Notes under the pieces: model-generated
Databases searched by the model: none
What the model saw: only the letters and a program-made list of their open reading frames with translations
What the model was told of the DNA's origin: nothing
Assembly: GCF_004766315.1 (NCBI RefSeq)
Contig: NZ_PVSN01000056.1
Span: 1 to 54,313 of the forward strand
Direction: 5' to 3'
Source: Weissella confusa
GTDB lineage: Bacteria; Bacillota; Bacilli; Lactobacillales; Lactobacillaceae
Length of the DNA: 54,313 nucleotides
Position numbers and translations under genes: made by a program
Shown: positions 1 to 7,850 of the stretch, piece after piece
Position numbering within the stretch: the stretch's first letter is position 1
How the letters are laid out: each line of letters opens with the position of its first letter

Positions 1-82
<82 letters not shown>

Positions 83-253
83 TTTGAGTATAACTCAATT
101 TTTGTTGTTTAACAGAAGTTAAACGAATTTACTAGCGAATTGACTTCGCAAATGTTTTTGCATCAAGCTTAGCTTGATGACCCTACACATTTGTTTCATC
201 GAAACGATATTCAGTTTTCAATGACCTACGTCGTCGCCTTGACGACTTAATAC

Positions 254-282
254 ATATTACAGAAGAAAGAATGAAATGTCAA
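254..282 (-). promoter_or_regulatory. rRNA promoter P2 (proximal)
   Basis: On the minus strand TTGACA (282-277) and TAATAT (259-254) are separated by exactly 17 nt, about 170 nt upstream of the 16S 5' end. The consensus -35, near-consensus -10 and ideal spacing fit a strong rRNA promoter. The surrounding sequence is a near copy of the distal promoter. Confidence 0.88.
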
Positions 283-348
283 CAACTAATTTCAATCAAT
301 TTTCATATGTCGTTCATAAGTATCAAATACCCCGAAGCGACTTAATAT

Positions 349-377
349 ATATTACAGAAGACTTAACCGATTGTCAA
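349..377 (-). promoter_or_regulatory. rRNA promoter P1 (distal)
   Basis: On the minus strand TTGACA (377-372) and TAATAT (354-349) are 17 nt apart, 95 nt upstream of P2. Flanks are shared with P2: GTTG before the -35, CTTCTG before the -10, and TATTAAGTCG downstream, so the promoter unit looks duplicated. Tandem promoters are usual for rRNA operons in Bacillota. Confidence 0.87.
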
Positions 378-527
378 CAACCAATTTCAACTTCTTTTTA
401 TGAATCACAACCCATTGATCGAATACATTTTGTACCGCTCATTTGAGTGCTTAAATAATATACCCCATCCACGAACGTTCGTCAACTACTTTGTTATATC
501 GAATTTTTCCGAACAATCCAGAGATGC

Positions 528-560
528 AAAAAAGCACCTCAGCAAGTGCTGAAGTGCTTT
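528..560 (-). terminator. Rho-independent terminator of ltaS
   Basis: Directly after the ltaS stop the minus strand folds AAGCACTTCAGCA against TGCTGAGGTGCTT and continues into a T6 run. It insulates ltaS from the rRNA promoter region. Confidence 0.88.
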
Positions 561-564
561 CGTA

Positions 565-2745
565 CTATTGTTGTGCTGCGTCGTCAGTTGGTGTTTCTTC
601 ACTTGAAGATTCACTACTTGAAACAGCTTGTTGAATTGTTTGTGGTTGTCCACCTAATTCAGGCGCATCCGTCACATAGTCACTCATTGTAGACGTGTGG
701 TTGTGCTGATCAATCAAAGTCGTATCGCTTTGCTTATCCATCTTCTTCAAGAGAGCAAGTCCATCGGCCTTCTTATATGAGTAGTCCTTCTTATTGACCT
801 TCTTGAATCCGTCTGGTGTGTAGAAGCGTAGCAAGTCACCTGTTTGCACATCATCTGAGTACGTTAGCATCTTATCTACGTATGCTTGCGTCTCATCGAT
901 AATTTGCTTAGTACGTGGATCTTCCTTTGGCTTAATCTTTGTACCAGTCGTTGTAACGTAGTAATTACCACCATACTTCATGTATTCAGCGGATACCCAG
1001 TCACCGTTACGGAATGGCACAACTTGCTTGCAGTTAGGTGCTAACAAATCTTGACCAAATTGCACATTATCTGACGTTGAAACACCAAGCAAGTGCAAAA
1101 TTGTTGGCATCACATCGATTTCACCACCATACGTGTGGTTAATACCGCCTTGCAAACCAGGTGCGTGCACAATGAATGGTACCTTTTGCCAGTTCGCCAA
1201 GTCGTATGAGTTAACAGAACTCTTCCCCATCAACTTTGCAATCGCTGCTGGGTGGTTCTCTGAAATACCATAGTGGTCACCGTACAAAACAATCATTGAG
1301 TTATCGTACAAACCTGACTTCTTCATCCAGGCTAAGAATTCACCGAAGGCTTGATCAAGATAACGTGCCGTTTGCACATAACCATCAACAGTCTTGTCGC
1401 CAGTCGTCGTCTTCTCAATTGAAATATTTTGCTTATCCAAGTCATATGGATAGTGGTTCGTCACTGTAATAATCTTTGAATAGAATGGTTGTGGCAGTTG
1501 CTCAAGATACTTAGCAGAATCCTGCAAGAAAATCTTATCCTTCATACCATAACCAATGTTGTAGTTCGCGTTATCCGCATCCTTGAAGTATGGCTTACTA
1601 AAGAAGTAATCATATCCCCAAGACTTATACGTGTTATCACGGTTCCAGAATGAGGCAACGTCACCGTGGAAGGCGGCCGTCGTGTAACCCTTCTGGTCCA
1701 AAATAGCTGGCACGGCTTGGTACGTATTAGATGTACCGTAGTTAACCATTGCTGAACCAGAAGCGGTACCAAACAATCCCGTCTCCAACATTGTTTCGGC
1801 ATCGGCCGTCTTACCTTGACCAACTTCGTTATAGAAGTTATCAAAGGCCAATGTATTTTGATCGTGATAGAACGCATTCAAGTTTGGCGTTACTTCAACG
1901 TCATTTACTTTGTAATCAATCAAGAATTGTTGGAATGACTCCAAGTGGAACATAATAACGTTCTTACCCTTCTCCTTACCGAAGTAAACAGAGTTTTCCA
2001 ACGTCTTGTTACCATCAACAAACTTCTTAATCTTATCAAGGTCTGATGCCTTAGCTTCTTTCTTAACATCCGCAGTCTGCTTCGTCTTGAAAATGTTATA
2101 TGCTGCATACTCATTCAAACCAAGATACTTAACGATGTAGTTGTTATCAAACGTACGCGTCAAAAGTCCTGAACGGTCCTTAGAAGCAATACCATAACCA
2201 ACAAACATCAACAAAACACCGAATACAGTCACCAAAGCAGCAAAGCGCTTTTGGGCCGCCGTCTTATCGACCTTAATAACCTTCGTTAGCAAAAGGACGA
2301 TCAAGACAATAATATCAACAAAGACCAGGAAGTCAGATACGTGAATAATTCCCGCAATTGACTTACCCAAGTTATTTTCAACTGACCCACCAGACCCCAT
2401 GATGTTCAATGACAAGAAATCAGAGAACTCACGGTAGTACAACATATTGGCGAATAGCCAAATTGATTGCACAAGGTTAATTAGCAACATCAACCAGTAA
2501 GCGATACGTCCACGGAAGTACAACGCAATTCCGAGCAAAATAATTGCCGTTGGAATTGGGTTCAAGAACAACAAGAACTCTTGTAACGTTCCTTGTACAC
2601 CCAGTGAAAAGTTAGTCTTATATGCCCAATACGTCTTCAACCATACCAAGAAGACCGATAGCATAAAGAAGCCTACAGTTGAGTTGAAGTCTGGCCACCA
2701 TTTCTTGATGACTGAAACTACTCGTTGCATTTTATTACGCTCCAT
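565..2745 (-). CDS. ltaS: Lipoteichoic acid synthase (LtaS family)
   Basis: Membrane phosphoglycerol transferase that polymerises the glycerol-phosphate chain of lipoteichoic acid from phosphatidylglycerol on the outer face of the membrane. About 726 residues: five hydrophobic segments in roughly the first 215 residues, then an extracellular sulfatase-fold domain. GKTADAE (about residue 310) contains the catalytic Thr of the family (GKTSDAE in staphylococci); MFHLES and YGDHYG are metal-site motifs. The Ser/Glu/Gln-rich tail of about 30 residues looks unstructured. The first ATG has only a weak GAGAG upstream; the fifth-codon-downstream ATG at 2730 (MQRVVS) is preceded by GGAG at good spacing and may be the true start. 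It is monocistronic in appearance, with its own terminator, next to the glycolipid-anchor operon at 2.85-6.4 kb. Family assignment is firm; which LtaS paralogue (synthase or primase) cannot be told from sequence alone. Confidence 0.93.
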   Translation of the reverse strand: MERNKMQRVVSVIKKWWPDFNSTVGFFMLSVFLVWLKTYWAYKTNFSLGVQGTLQEFLLFLNPIPTAIILLGIALYFRGRIAYWLMLLINLVQSIWLFANMLYYREFSDFLSLNIMGSGGSVENNLGKSIAGIIHVSDFLVFVDIIVLIVLLLTKVIKVDKTAAQKRFAALVTVFGVLLMFVGYGIASKDRSGLLTRTFDNNYIVKYLGLNEYAAYNIFKTKQTADVKKEAKASDLDKIKKFVDGNKTLENSVYFGKEKGKNVIMFHLESFQQFLIDYKVNDVEVTPNLNAFYHDQNTLAFDNFYNEVGQGKTADAETMLETGLFGTASGSAMVNYGTSNTYQAVPAILDQKGYTTAAFHGDVASFWNRDNTYKSWGYDYFFSKPYFKDADNANYNIGYGMKDKIFLQDSAKYLEQLPQPFYSKIITVTNHYPYDLDKQNISIEKTTTGDKTVDGYVQTARYLDQAFGEFLAWMKKSGLYDNSMIVLYGDHYGISENHPAAIAKLMGKSSVNSYDLANWQKVPFIVHAPGLQGGINHTYGGEIDVMPTILHLLGVSTSDNVQFGQDLLAPNCKQVVPFRNGDWVSAEYMKYGGNYYVTTTGTKIKPKEDPRTKQIIDETQAYVDKMLTYSDDVQTGDLLRFYTPDGFKKVNKKDYSYKKADGLALLKKMDKQSDTTLIDQHNHTSTMSDYVTDAPELGGQPQTIQQAVSSSESSSEETPTDDAAQQ

Positions 2746-2852
2746 TTTCTCTCTAGGTCCATTTGACCTTAAAAATTACAATATTCAGTATACCGCTCTT
2801 CCATTAAAGAAACATAAAATCGTCTTAAATAATCGCGCATGTGGGCAACTAT

Positions 2853-3107
2853 TTAAAAGGTTTCCTTAAAGTCTTGTAGCGCCTCATAAATATCAATCGC
2901 GACTAAATCGGCATCGTCAAATGCAAAGCGCCGATTATTATCACGTAGACCTTCAACCGCAAAGACCTTTGATGGACGGTCGTAGACTACTGTCACCACC
3001 GTCACCCCAAACGCGTCAAAATGGCGGGTTTGGATTTCTTCACGATCGTCAATCATCATGGCACGAATGCGTTGTGCAATCTGTACCAAATCACTTTCTC
3101 GACTCAT
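2853..3107 (-). CDS. YkuJ-like small protein (DUF1797 family)
   Basis: 84-residue soluble protein. The C-terminal motif FDDADLVAIDIYEAL closely resembles the hallmark of the YkuJ/DUF1797 family (FDNIDLAAIEIYEAL in Bacillus). The biochemical function of this family is not known to me. SD AAGGA lies 7 nt before the ATG. It starts 2 nt after the stop of the flippase-like gene, so it is the last gene of the glycolipid operon. No hydrophobic segment. Confidence 0.8.
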   Translation of the reverse strand: MSRESDLVQIAQRIRAMMIDDREEIQTRHFDAFGVTVVTVVYDRPSKVFAVEGLRDNNRRFAFDDADLVAIDIYEALQDFKETF

Positions 3108-3109
3108 GT

Positions 3110-4120
3110 TTATTTCCTTCTCTTCGCTGCATTCAGATTAAAGGCAACGATACCTGCAAACATCCCCAGGTAGTAGGTAATCAAACGCCAAATCATCATG
3201 GCGAATAGCAATACAGATGCAGATGGCAAGAACTGTGAGAACAAGACTGCAAAGCCTGCTTCCGCTCCACCAGTCCCACCCGGGATTGGGAACAACGAAA
3301 TTACCATCACAATTAGCACGTGTAATGCCGTCACCAAAACAACATTAATTGGCGATACCCCTAATCCCAACAAAATGAAGTACGGGATTAAGTAGTAAAA
3401 CGCCATCTGGAAGAACGTGATCACAATCGCTTTGACCAGTGCTGGCCAATCATGACTCATGCGGACACTTTCACGATGAAAATTATCAATCTTCTCGTCA
3501 ACAACGCCCTTCCACTTTTCAACTAACGCTGGTCGGAACCAGCTGATTGGTTTAAACACTAGCAAAACCATCGTGCGCGTCAATGTCGGCCAGTACATTA
3601 CCAACAAAAGTCCCACAATCACTGCTAAATGAATCACAAAACCAATTAAAACCAAAATTGCCCACGCATGTAGTTTGTCGGCAATGTAGTGGTAACCAAT
3701 TGTTAAGGCCATCAAAAAATTAACGACAATCATGCCTTGATAAACCACAAACTTCATTAACAAAATCGAACCCGCACGCCCAGGATCAATGCCCGCTTGT
3801 GCAAGGGTAATCATTTGCATAGGTTGCCCACCAGTAGCGAACGGTGTAATACCATTCCCTAATTGTTCAACCAAGGGTACTCGAATAGCATCACGCCAAC
3901 TCAGCTTTTCATGAGCATCGTCAACAAATATTTTAATCACAACCGCTTCTAACAACAGATAGACGACCATCGCGCCAACCGCAACAATCAGCCACCACCA
4001 ATTCGCGTTTTTAACTTCCGATGCAAATTGCGTCCAACTGATCTTACGGAAAGACCAGTAAAAAATCCCCAAACCAATTAGCATCATAATGGTAAAAACA
4101 ATGCCATTCCGTCTCGTCAT
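3110..4120 (-). CDS. UPF0104 / LPG-synthase-TM-like integral membrane protein, putative lipid flippase
   Basis: 336 residues with about eight hydrophobic helices, starting with a single helix after an RR-N N-terminus. The conserved GNGITPFATGGQPMQ region (about residues 90-105) and PIPGGTGGAEAGF (about residue 280) are signatures of the family related to the flippase half of MprF and to YbhN. There is no catalytic synthase domain, so it is a transport-only version. It lies 4 nt downstream of the second glycosyltransferase and within the same operon. From that position I infer it moves or handles the glycolipid made by the two enzymes, perhaps flipping the lipoteichoic acid anchor; this is inference. 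Confidence 0.82.
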   Translation of the reverse strand: MTRRNGIVFTIMMLIGLGIFYWSFRKISWTQFASEVKNANWWWLIVAVGAMVVYLLLEAVVIKIFVDDAHEKLSWRDAIRVPLVEQLGNGITPFATGGQPMQMITLAQAGIDPGRAGSILLMKFVVYQGMIVVNFLMALTIGYHYIADKLHAWAILVLIGFVIHLAVIVGLLLVMYWPTLTRTMVLLVFKPISWFRPALVEKWKGVVDEKIDNFHRESVRMSHDWPALVKAIVITFFQMAFYYLIPYFILLGLGVSPINVVLVTALHVLIVMVISLFPIPGGTGGAEAGFAVLFSQFLPSASVLLFAMMIWRLITYYLGMFAGIVAFNLNAAKRRK

Positions 4121-4124
4121 TGAC

Positions 4125-5156
4125 TTACCCCTTGTTTTTCAAGCTCGCTTGCTCGGTATAGAATTGCTCCCAAATACCTGCTACATAATCAGCAGAGTAA
4201 CGCTCAGACGCAGCCAACGCTTGCTTTGACAGTTGTTCACGTAGTTCAGGTTGGTCATGCAACGCTGTTAATTGCGCTTGCATTGCTTCACGGTCTGAAC
4301 CCGCGAGGTAGTAGCCATCGATAATAGCGCGGTACAAGTCCAAATCACGCAAGACCGTTGGCGTTCCCGTGCTAAATGCCTCTAAAGCAGACATCGGGAA
4401 CAACTCCGTATAACTTGGCAATAGGAAAACATCTGCCGCATTGTAATAACCGTTGATAACTGCACGATCAACAATTCCTGGGAATTTTAGGTTAGCTGGT
4501 GGATTTGCCAAAACCTTTTTTAGCTCGTCGTAACCAGCAGTGATTGACCCAAATGAGAACCCACCAACCCAAACAAACGTCCAGTCGGGGTTATCTTTTG
4601 CCATGGCAATGAAATCCCAGATACCTTTACGCTCTTGAATTTGACCAACCCCCAAGACAACAAACGCATCTTGGTCAATCCCAAATTGCTTTCGTAGTGC
4701 CACCTTTTGATCATCTGGCAGCGGATGGAATTGCGTCTTCGTGACAAAGTTTGGAATGTACGTGACTTTTTCACGCTTAACCCCTAACGCCACCAGTTTA
4801 TCGATGAACGTTGGGTTAACGACAACAATGTGATCCATGCGCTTATAAAACGCCATCACATACCAATAAAAAATATTCTTAACCGGCCAGTGAAGATTAA
4901 TCGACCCCTCTAGCGTCTCGGGAAGAAAGTGCACATAGCCAATGCGACGGCCACGGCCAGGCAAGAACGTGTTCAAATAGAACCAAAAATCAATCGTGTG
5001 GTAGTGACTGATATCAGCCGGTACCAAACTATTAATGCGCACCTGAAACTTATCTTTAAACCGCGCTGTCAACAAATTTATCAACTCACGATAAGCTGAT
5101 CCAACACCTTGACCAGGCACCGTTTCAGCTGAAGAAAACATCGTAATTCTAATCAT
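4125..5156 (-). CDS. GT4 glycosyltransferase, second glycolipid sugar transferase (LafB/CpoA/BgsA-like)
   Basis: 343-residue GT-B fold, family 4. The N-terminus is the acceptor half, with FSSAETVPGQGVGSAY near residue 10; the C-terminal half has the nucleotide-sugar signature ELFPMSALE (E-x7-E, about residue 256). The overall pattern, including HTIDFWFYLN and the GRRIGYVHFLPET region, resembles enzymes that add the second sugar to monoglucosyl-diacylglycerol (LafB in Listeria and lactobacilli, CpoA in pneumococcus, BgsA in enterococci). Its ATG overlaps the stop of the upstream transferase by one base (TAATG), implying translational coupling. The disaccharide lipid would be the anchor on which LtaS builds. 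Which sugar (Glc or Gal) is added cannot be read from the sequence. Confidence 0.82.
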   Translation of the reverse strand: MIRITMFSSAETVPGQGVGSAYRELINLLTARFKDKFQVRINSLVPADISHYHTIDFWFYLNTFLPGRGRRIGYVHFLPETLEGSINLHWPVKNIFYWYVMAFYKRMDHIVVVNPTFIDKLVALGVKREKVTYIPNFVTKTQFHPLPDDQKVALRKQFGIDQDAFVVLGVGQIQERKGIWDFIAMAKDNPDWTFVWVGGFSFGSITAGYDELKKVLANPPANLKFPGIVDRAVINGYYNAADVFLLPSYTELFPMSALEAFSTGTPTVLRDLDLYRAIIDGYYLAGSDREAMQAQLTALHDQPELREQLSKQALAASERYSADYVAGIWEQFYTEQASLKNKG

Positions 5157-6400
5157 TAATCATCTCGTCGGAATGGATTCCGAAGCAGGAATGTCTTTGA
5201 GTACTCCACATCGTTTGCTTCGGCAGCTTCCGTATCCTCCTCTTCGTGATAAACAGCCAACGCTTCTGCATAGAAATCAATAACATGTTTACCAAATGTT
5301 CGTTCGTCAATCTCATGCAACACAGCTGCCCGCGTCTCAGGATTGCCAATCGTCTCACCCGTCGCCTTAGCCTTAAGATACATGACCATCGGCTCAATTA
5401 GTCCAAAACTATCATCAACCAACGTTCCAATGTTTTCATCAGTCACGATGGTATCAAGATATGGACTGTGAATAGCAACAACTGGTGTATCAGCGGTCAT
5501 TGCTTCAATGAAGGTTAGACCTTGCGTTTCAGAAACTGAGGCTGAAACAAAGACATCCCCCATCTTATAGTAACCGTAGACATCGTTGTGATTGACCTCT
5601 CCAGTAAAAATAACATGGTCGTCAATCTCTAATGCTGAAACGTGCTCTTGCAAAGCTGACATTGCTGGGCCACCCCCAACGATGACAAACATCGCATCCG
5701 GCACCTCTTCCAAAGCTTCAGCAAATACTGATAGCGCATCATCAAGGTTCTTTTCAAAAGCAACGCGTCCCAATGATAATACCACTGGTGTCTCTGGCTT
5801 AAGACCTAATTTTTCACGTAGGGCAACACTCGTGTCTTCTGCCGGCGAGTGAAGCACATTAACACCGGTTGGAATAATCTCAATCGGCGCCTTCACCTTA
5901 TACTTCATCAACGTATCGTATGTCTGACGTGATGGCGAAATAATACCGGTCATACCTGCCATAAAGTTGCGGGCAATCACAGCCACACTACCTGGGCGAA
6001 TAATCTTACCGTTAGCAATGTAGTGCAAGTAGTCTTCATAATTCGTGTGGAACGTATGTACAACTGGAATCTTCAATTGACGTGCAACAAACTTTCCCAT
6101 TACGCCGAGCGAAAACTCAGTTTGTGTGTGTACGATATCAAGTTGTAGTTTTTTAGCTAATTGTACGGCCTGAATCGCACCACGATATGTAATGCGTCGA
6201 TCCTTAAATCCAACGAATGGCAAACTTGCAAAACGATAGATATTCGGTTCAAGCGTCCCCTTTTTTACCTTCGGATCGGTAGACGTAAAAATATAAACCT
6301 TATGTCCGTTAGCTTCCAATTGACGTCGCAACGTTTGAATCGATGTTGCGACCCCGGAAACCTGCGGGAAATAGGTATCCGTGAATAGTCCGATATTCAT
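5156..6400 (-). CDS. GT4 1,2-diacylglycerol 3-glucosyltransferase (LafA/BgsB-like)
   Basis: 414 residues, GT-B family 4. The N-terminus NIGLFTDTYFPQVSGVATS is the typical acceptor-side start of monoglucosyl-diacylglycerol synthases; HTFHTNYEDYLHY (about residue 114) and the donor-side SETQGLTFIEA (E-x7-E, about residue 290) follow. It should transfer glucose from UDP-glucose to diacylglycerol at the cytoplasmic face. SD AAAGGTG stands 7 nt before the ATG. First gene of the operon with the second transferase, the flippase-like protein and the YkuJ-like protein. The C-terminal 35 residues are acidic (EEEDTEAAEAND) then basic, an extension the core fold does not need. Confidence 0.83.
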   Translation of the reverse strand: MNIGLFTDTYFPQVSGVATSIQTLRRQLEANGHKVYIFTSTDPKVKKGTLEPNIYRFASLPFVGFKDRRITYRGAIQAVQLAKKLQLDIVHTQTEFSLGVMGKFVARQLKIPVVHTFHTNYEDYLHYIANGKIIRPGSVAVIARNFMAGMTGIISPSRQTYDTLMKYKVKAPIEIIPTGVNVLHSPAEDTSVALREKLGLKPETPVVLSLGRVAFEKNLDDALSVFAEALEEVPDAMFVIVGGGPAMSALQEHVSALEIDDHVIFTGEVNHNDVYGYYKMGDVFVSASVSETQGLTFIEAMTADTPVVAIHSPYLDTIVTDENIGTLVDDSFGLIEPMVMYLKAKATGETIGNPETRAAVLHEIDERTFGKHVIDFYAEALAVYHEEEDTEAAEANDVEYSKTFLLRNPFRRDD

Positions 6401-6463
6401 GATTTGTCACCTTTCACAATTTGTCTCATCTTACATTCTACCAACAATCATCCGGTTTTGGGA

Positions 6464-6600
6464 TAGGTAGTCGTGATGGCTTTGTGAATTTTTATCACAG
6501 CAGCTGTTGGTCTACCCCCTGACTTTAGTCAGGCGCAAGACCAAAGACGCACCTGATAAGGGCGACTTGGTCACGTCGGAGGTCTAAACCTCCGACATTC
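6464..6600. repeat. Palindrome cluster resembling IS200/IS605 end sequences, possible MITE remnant
   Basis: Dense inverted repeats without an ORF: GTCGGAGGT/ACCTCCGAC (about 6575-6597) with a 4-nt loop; CCTGAC/GTCAGG around TTTA (about 6519-6534) nested inside TTGGTCT/AGACCAA; and TGTGA/TCACA around 6482-6499. The plus-strand string CCCCCTGACTTTAGTCAGG looks like the subterminal hairpins at right ends of IS200/IS605 elements, where TnpB guide RNAs also end. No tnpA or tnpB reading frame is present. Alternatively this is simply the structured leader of the glycosyltransferase operon that starts at 6400. Confidence 0.4.
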
Positions 6601-6632
6601 CTAGTCTACTTTATCTTCTGAAATTTTCGCGC

Positions 6633-6661
6633 AAAAAACCGCCGGCACGTTGGCCCGCGGT
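6633..6661 (-). terminator. Terminator of the putative ncRNA
   Basis: On the minus strand ACCGC-GGGC pairs with GCCG-GCGGT (one mismatch), followed by TTTTTTG. The very GC-rich stem is a local contrast in this AT-leaning intergenic region. Confidence 0.7.
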
Positions 6662-7108
6662 AACTTTAGCTATGATTTGCGACACATAGCTAGGGAAGCG
6701 CTACTCCGCCACCCTGTATTCAATTGTAAAGGGACCACCTTAGAGAACTAATCTGCAGCTTTAGTCGTCTGTCGCTAAGGTATGGTCACAACCAAATCTA
6801 TAGTCTCATCTCTACCGCAACCAAGCTATTTGAACTATTTCATCAAACCGTGTCGGGAGCGGCCTCCGATCTCTGAACAAGCTTACATCCATCACTGGAT
6901 TATCGTCCGTCGTCGAAGTAACCGATGCTAATGATCGCAAGAGATATCAAATCATGACTACCGTGTTTTATCTCTTAAAAATGATACGTGTTGTTATCTT
7001 GCGTCATTACTGTGACACGCCCGCATGGATTGCGGTAGATGATGGCACTACTGTGGTTGAAATAATTGTTTCTCCCAAAGTTATCATCTACCTTTCTTCC
7101 TTTGGTAC
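6633..7108 (-). ncRNA. Putative structured non-coding RNA, about 476 nt, class not recognised
   Basis: Between pyrE and the glycolipid operon, a stretch with no credible ORF is bounded by a promoter (7115-7143) and a terminator (6633-6661) on the minus strand. It is rich in helices: GGTAGATGAT/ATCATCTACC (10 bp, near the 5' end), CCGCA/TGCGG, AAGAGATA/TATCTCTT, ATCCA/TGGAT, TCGGAG/CTCCCGA, GACCA-ACCTTAG/CTAAGGTGGTC, ACTAA/TTAGT and TAGCTATG/CATAGCTA. I looked for tmRNA (GGATTCGAC, TTCGAATC), RNase P RNA (GAGGAAAGTCC) and SRP RNA signatures and found none. Two short stretches (AAGGTGGTCC, AGGGTGGCGG) faintly resemble a T-box, but there is no full T-box and no suitable downstream gene. Boundaries are inferred. 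Confidence 0.6.
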
Positions 7109-7114
7109 ATGTTT

Positions 7115-7143
7115 ATAATAACGCATCTTGTAAGCGGTTACAA
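7115..7143 (-). promoter_or_regulatory. Promoter of the putative ncRNA, overlapped by a perfect CcpA cre box
   Basis: Minus strand: -35 TTGTAA (7143-7138), 17-nt spacer, -10 TATTAT (7120-7115). The string TTGTAACCGCTTACA (7143-7129) matches the cre consensus WTGNAANCGNWNNCW at every position and covers the -35. Binding of CcpA with HPr-Ser-P there would be expected to repress. The box is symmetric, so strand assignment rests on the -10 and on the terminator downstream. Confidence 0.65.
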
Positions 7144-7150
7144 ATATAAA

Positions 7151-7183
7151 CACTCGAAAATTCAAAAAGTTTTTTCCGGGTGC
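7151..7183 (-). terminator. Terminator of the pyr operon
   Basis: Just after the pyrE stop the minus strand reads GCACCCGGAAAA, an AT-rich loop, then TTTTCGAGTG and TTTATATTT. The stem has one mismatch and a long A/T portion, so it could act in both directions. Confidence 0.6.
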
Positions 7184-7194
7184 TTATCTATCCA

Positions 7195-7836
7195 TTATCC
7201 GCGCGCTTCACCCCATGCCTTTGGGTCTTGGCGCCAGGCTTGTAGGGTCTCCAGATCAGCATCATCTACTTGACCTGACGCAATCGCTGCATCGATCAAA
7301 GCTGAGTAAGTCGTCAATGAAGCAAATGGTGTCTCAGCTGCTGCGAAGTTTTCATCAGCCGCTGGTAGTTCGTATGAGAAAATCGAGACAACGCCCAATA
7401 CATCTCCACCTTCACGACGAGTTGCTTCAACGGCACCCAAAACTGATCCACCCGTTGAAATCAAATCATCGATAAGCACAACCTTTTGGCCAGCCGTTAG
7501 CTCACCTTCGATTTGCTTACCAGCACCGTGGTCCTTGGGCTTTGAACGGACATAAATCATTGGCAATTCTAATTCGGCTGCCACCCAGGCTGCGTGCGGA
7601 ATGCCAGCTGTGGCAACGCCACCGATAACTTCAACTTCTGGGTACTCATGCTTAATCAAATTAGCCAATCCCTTCGCAATCAACTTGCGCACCTTTGGGA
7701 AAGCGATTGTCTTACGGTTATCCGTATAAATTGGACTCTTCAAACCTGATGCCCACGTGAAGGGATCATTTGGTTGTAGCTTAATGGCCTCGATATCCAA
7801 CAAGGCTTGGGCAACTGCCGTTTTGTAATCTGTCAT
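7195..7836 (-). CDS. pyrE: Orotate phosphoribosyltransferase
   Basis: 213 residues. Converts orotate and PRPP to OMP. Visible motifs: the N-terminal FTWASGLKSPIYTDNR substrate loop (about residue 25), KPKDHGAGKQIEG flexible catalytic loop (about 100-112), and the PRPP-binding signature VVLIDDLISTGGS (about 118-131). Length is typical for the Gram-positive family. It is the last gene of the pyr operon, 14 nt after pyrF. Confidence 0.95.
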   Translation of the reverse strand: MTDYKTAVAQALLDIEAIKLQPNDPFTWASGLKSPIYTDNRKTIAFPKVRKLIAKGLANLIKHEYPEVEVIGGVATAGIPHAAWVAAELELPMIYVRSKPKDHGAGKQIEGELTAGQKVVLIDDLISTGGSVLGAVEATRREGGDVLGVVSIFSYELPAADENFAAAETPFASLTTYSALIDAAIASGQVDDADLETLQAWRQDPKAWGEARG

Positions 7837-7850
7837 AAGTTTTCTCCGTC

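Noticed and set aside
6633-7108. T-box leader, tmRNA or RNase P RNA
   Set aside because: No complete T-box motif and no aminoacyl-tRNA or amino acid gene downstream; tmRNA and RNase P core sequences absent.
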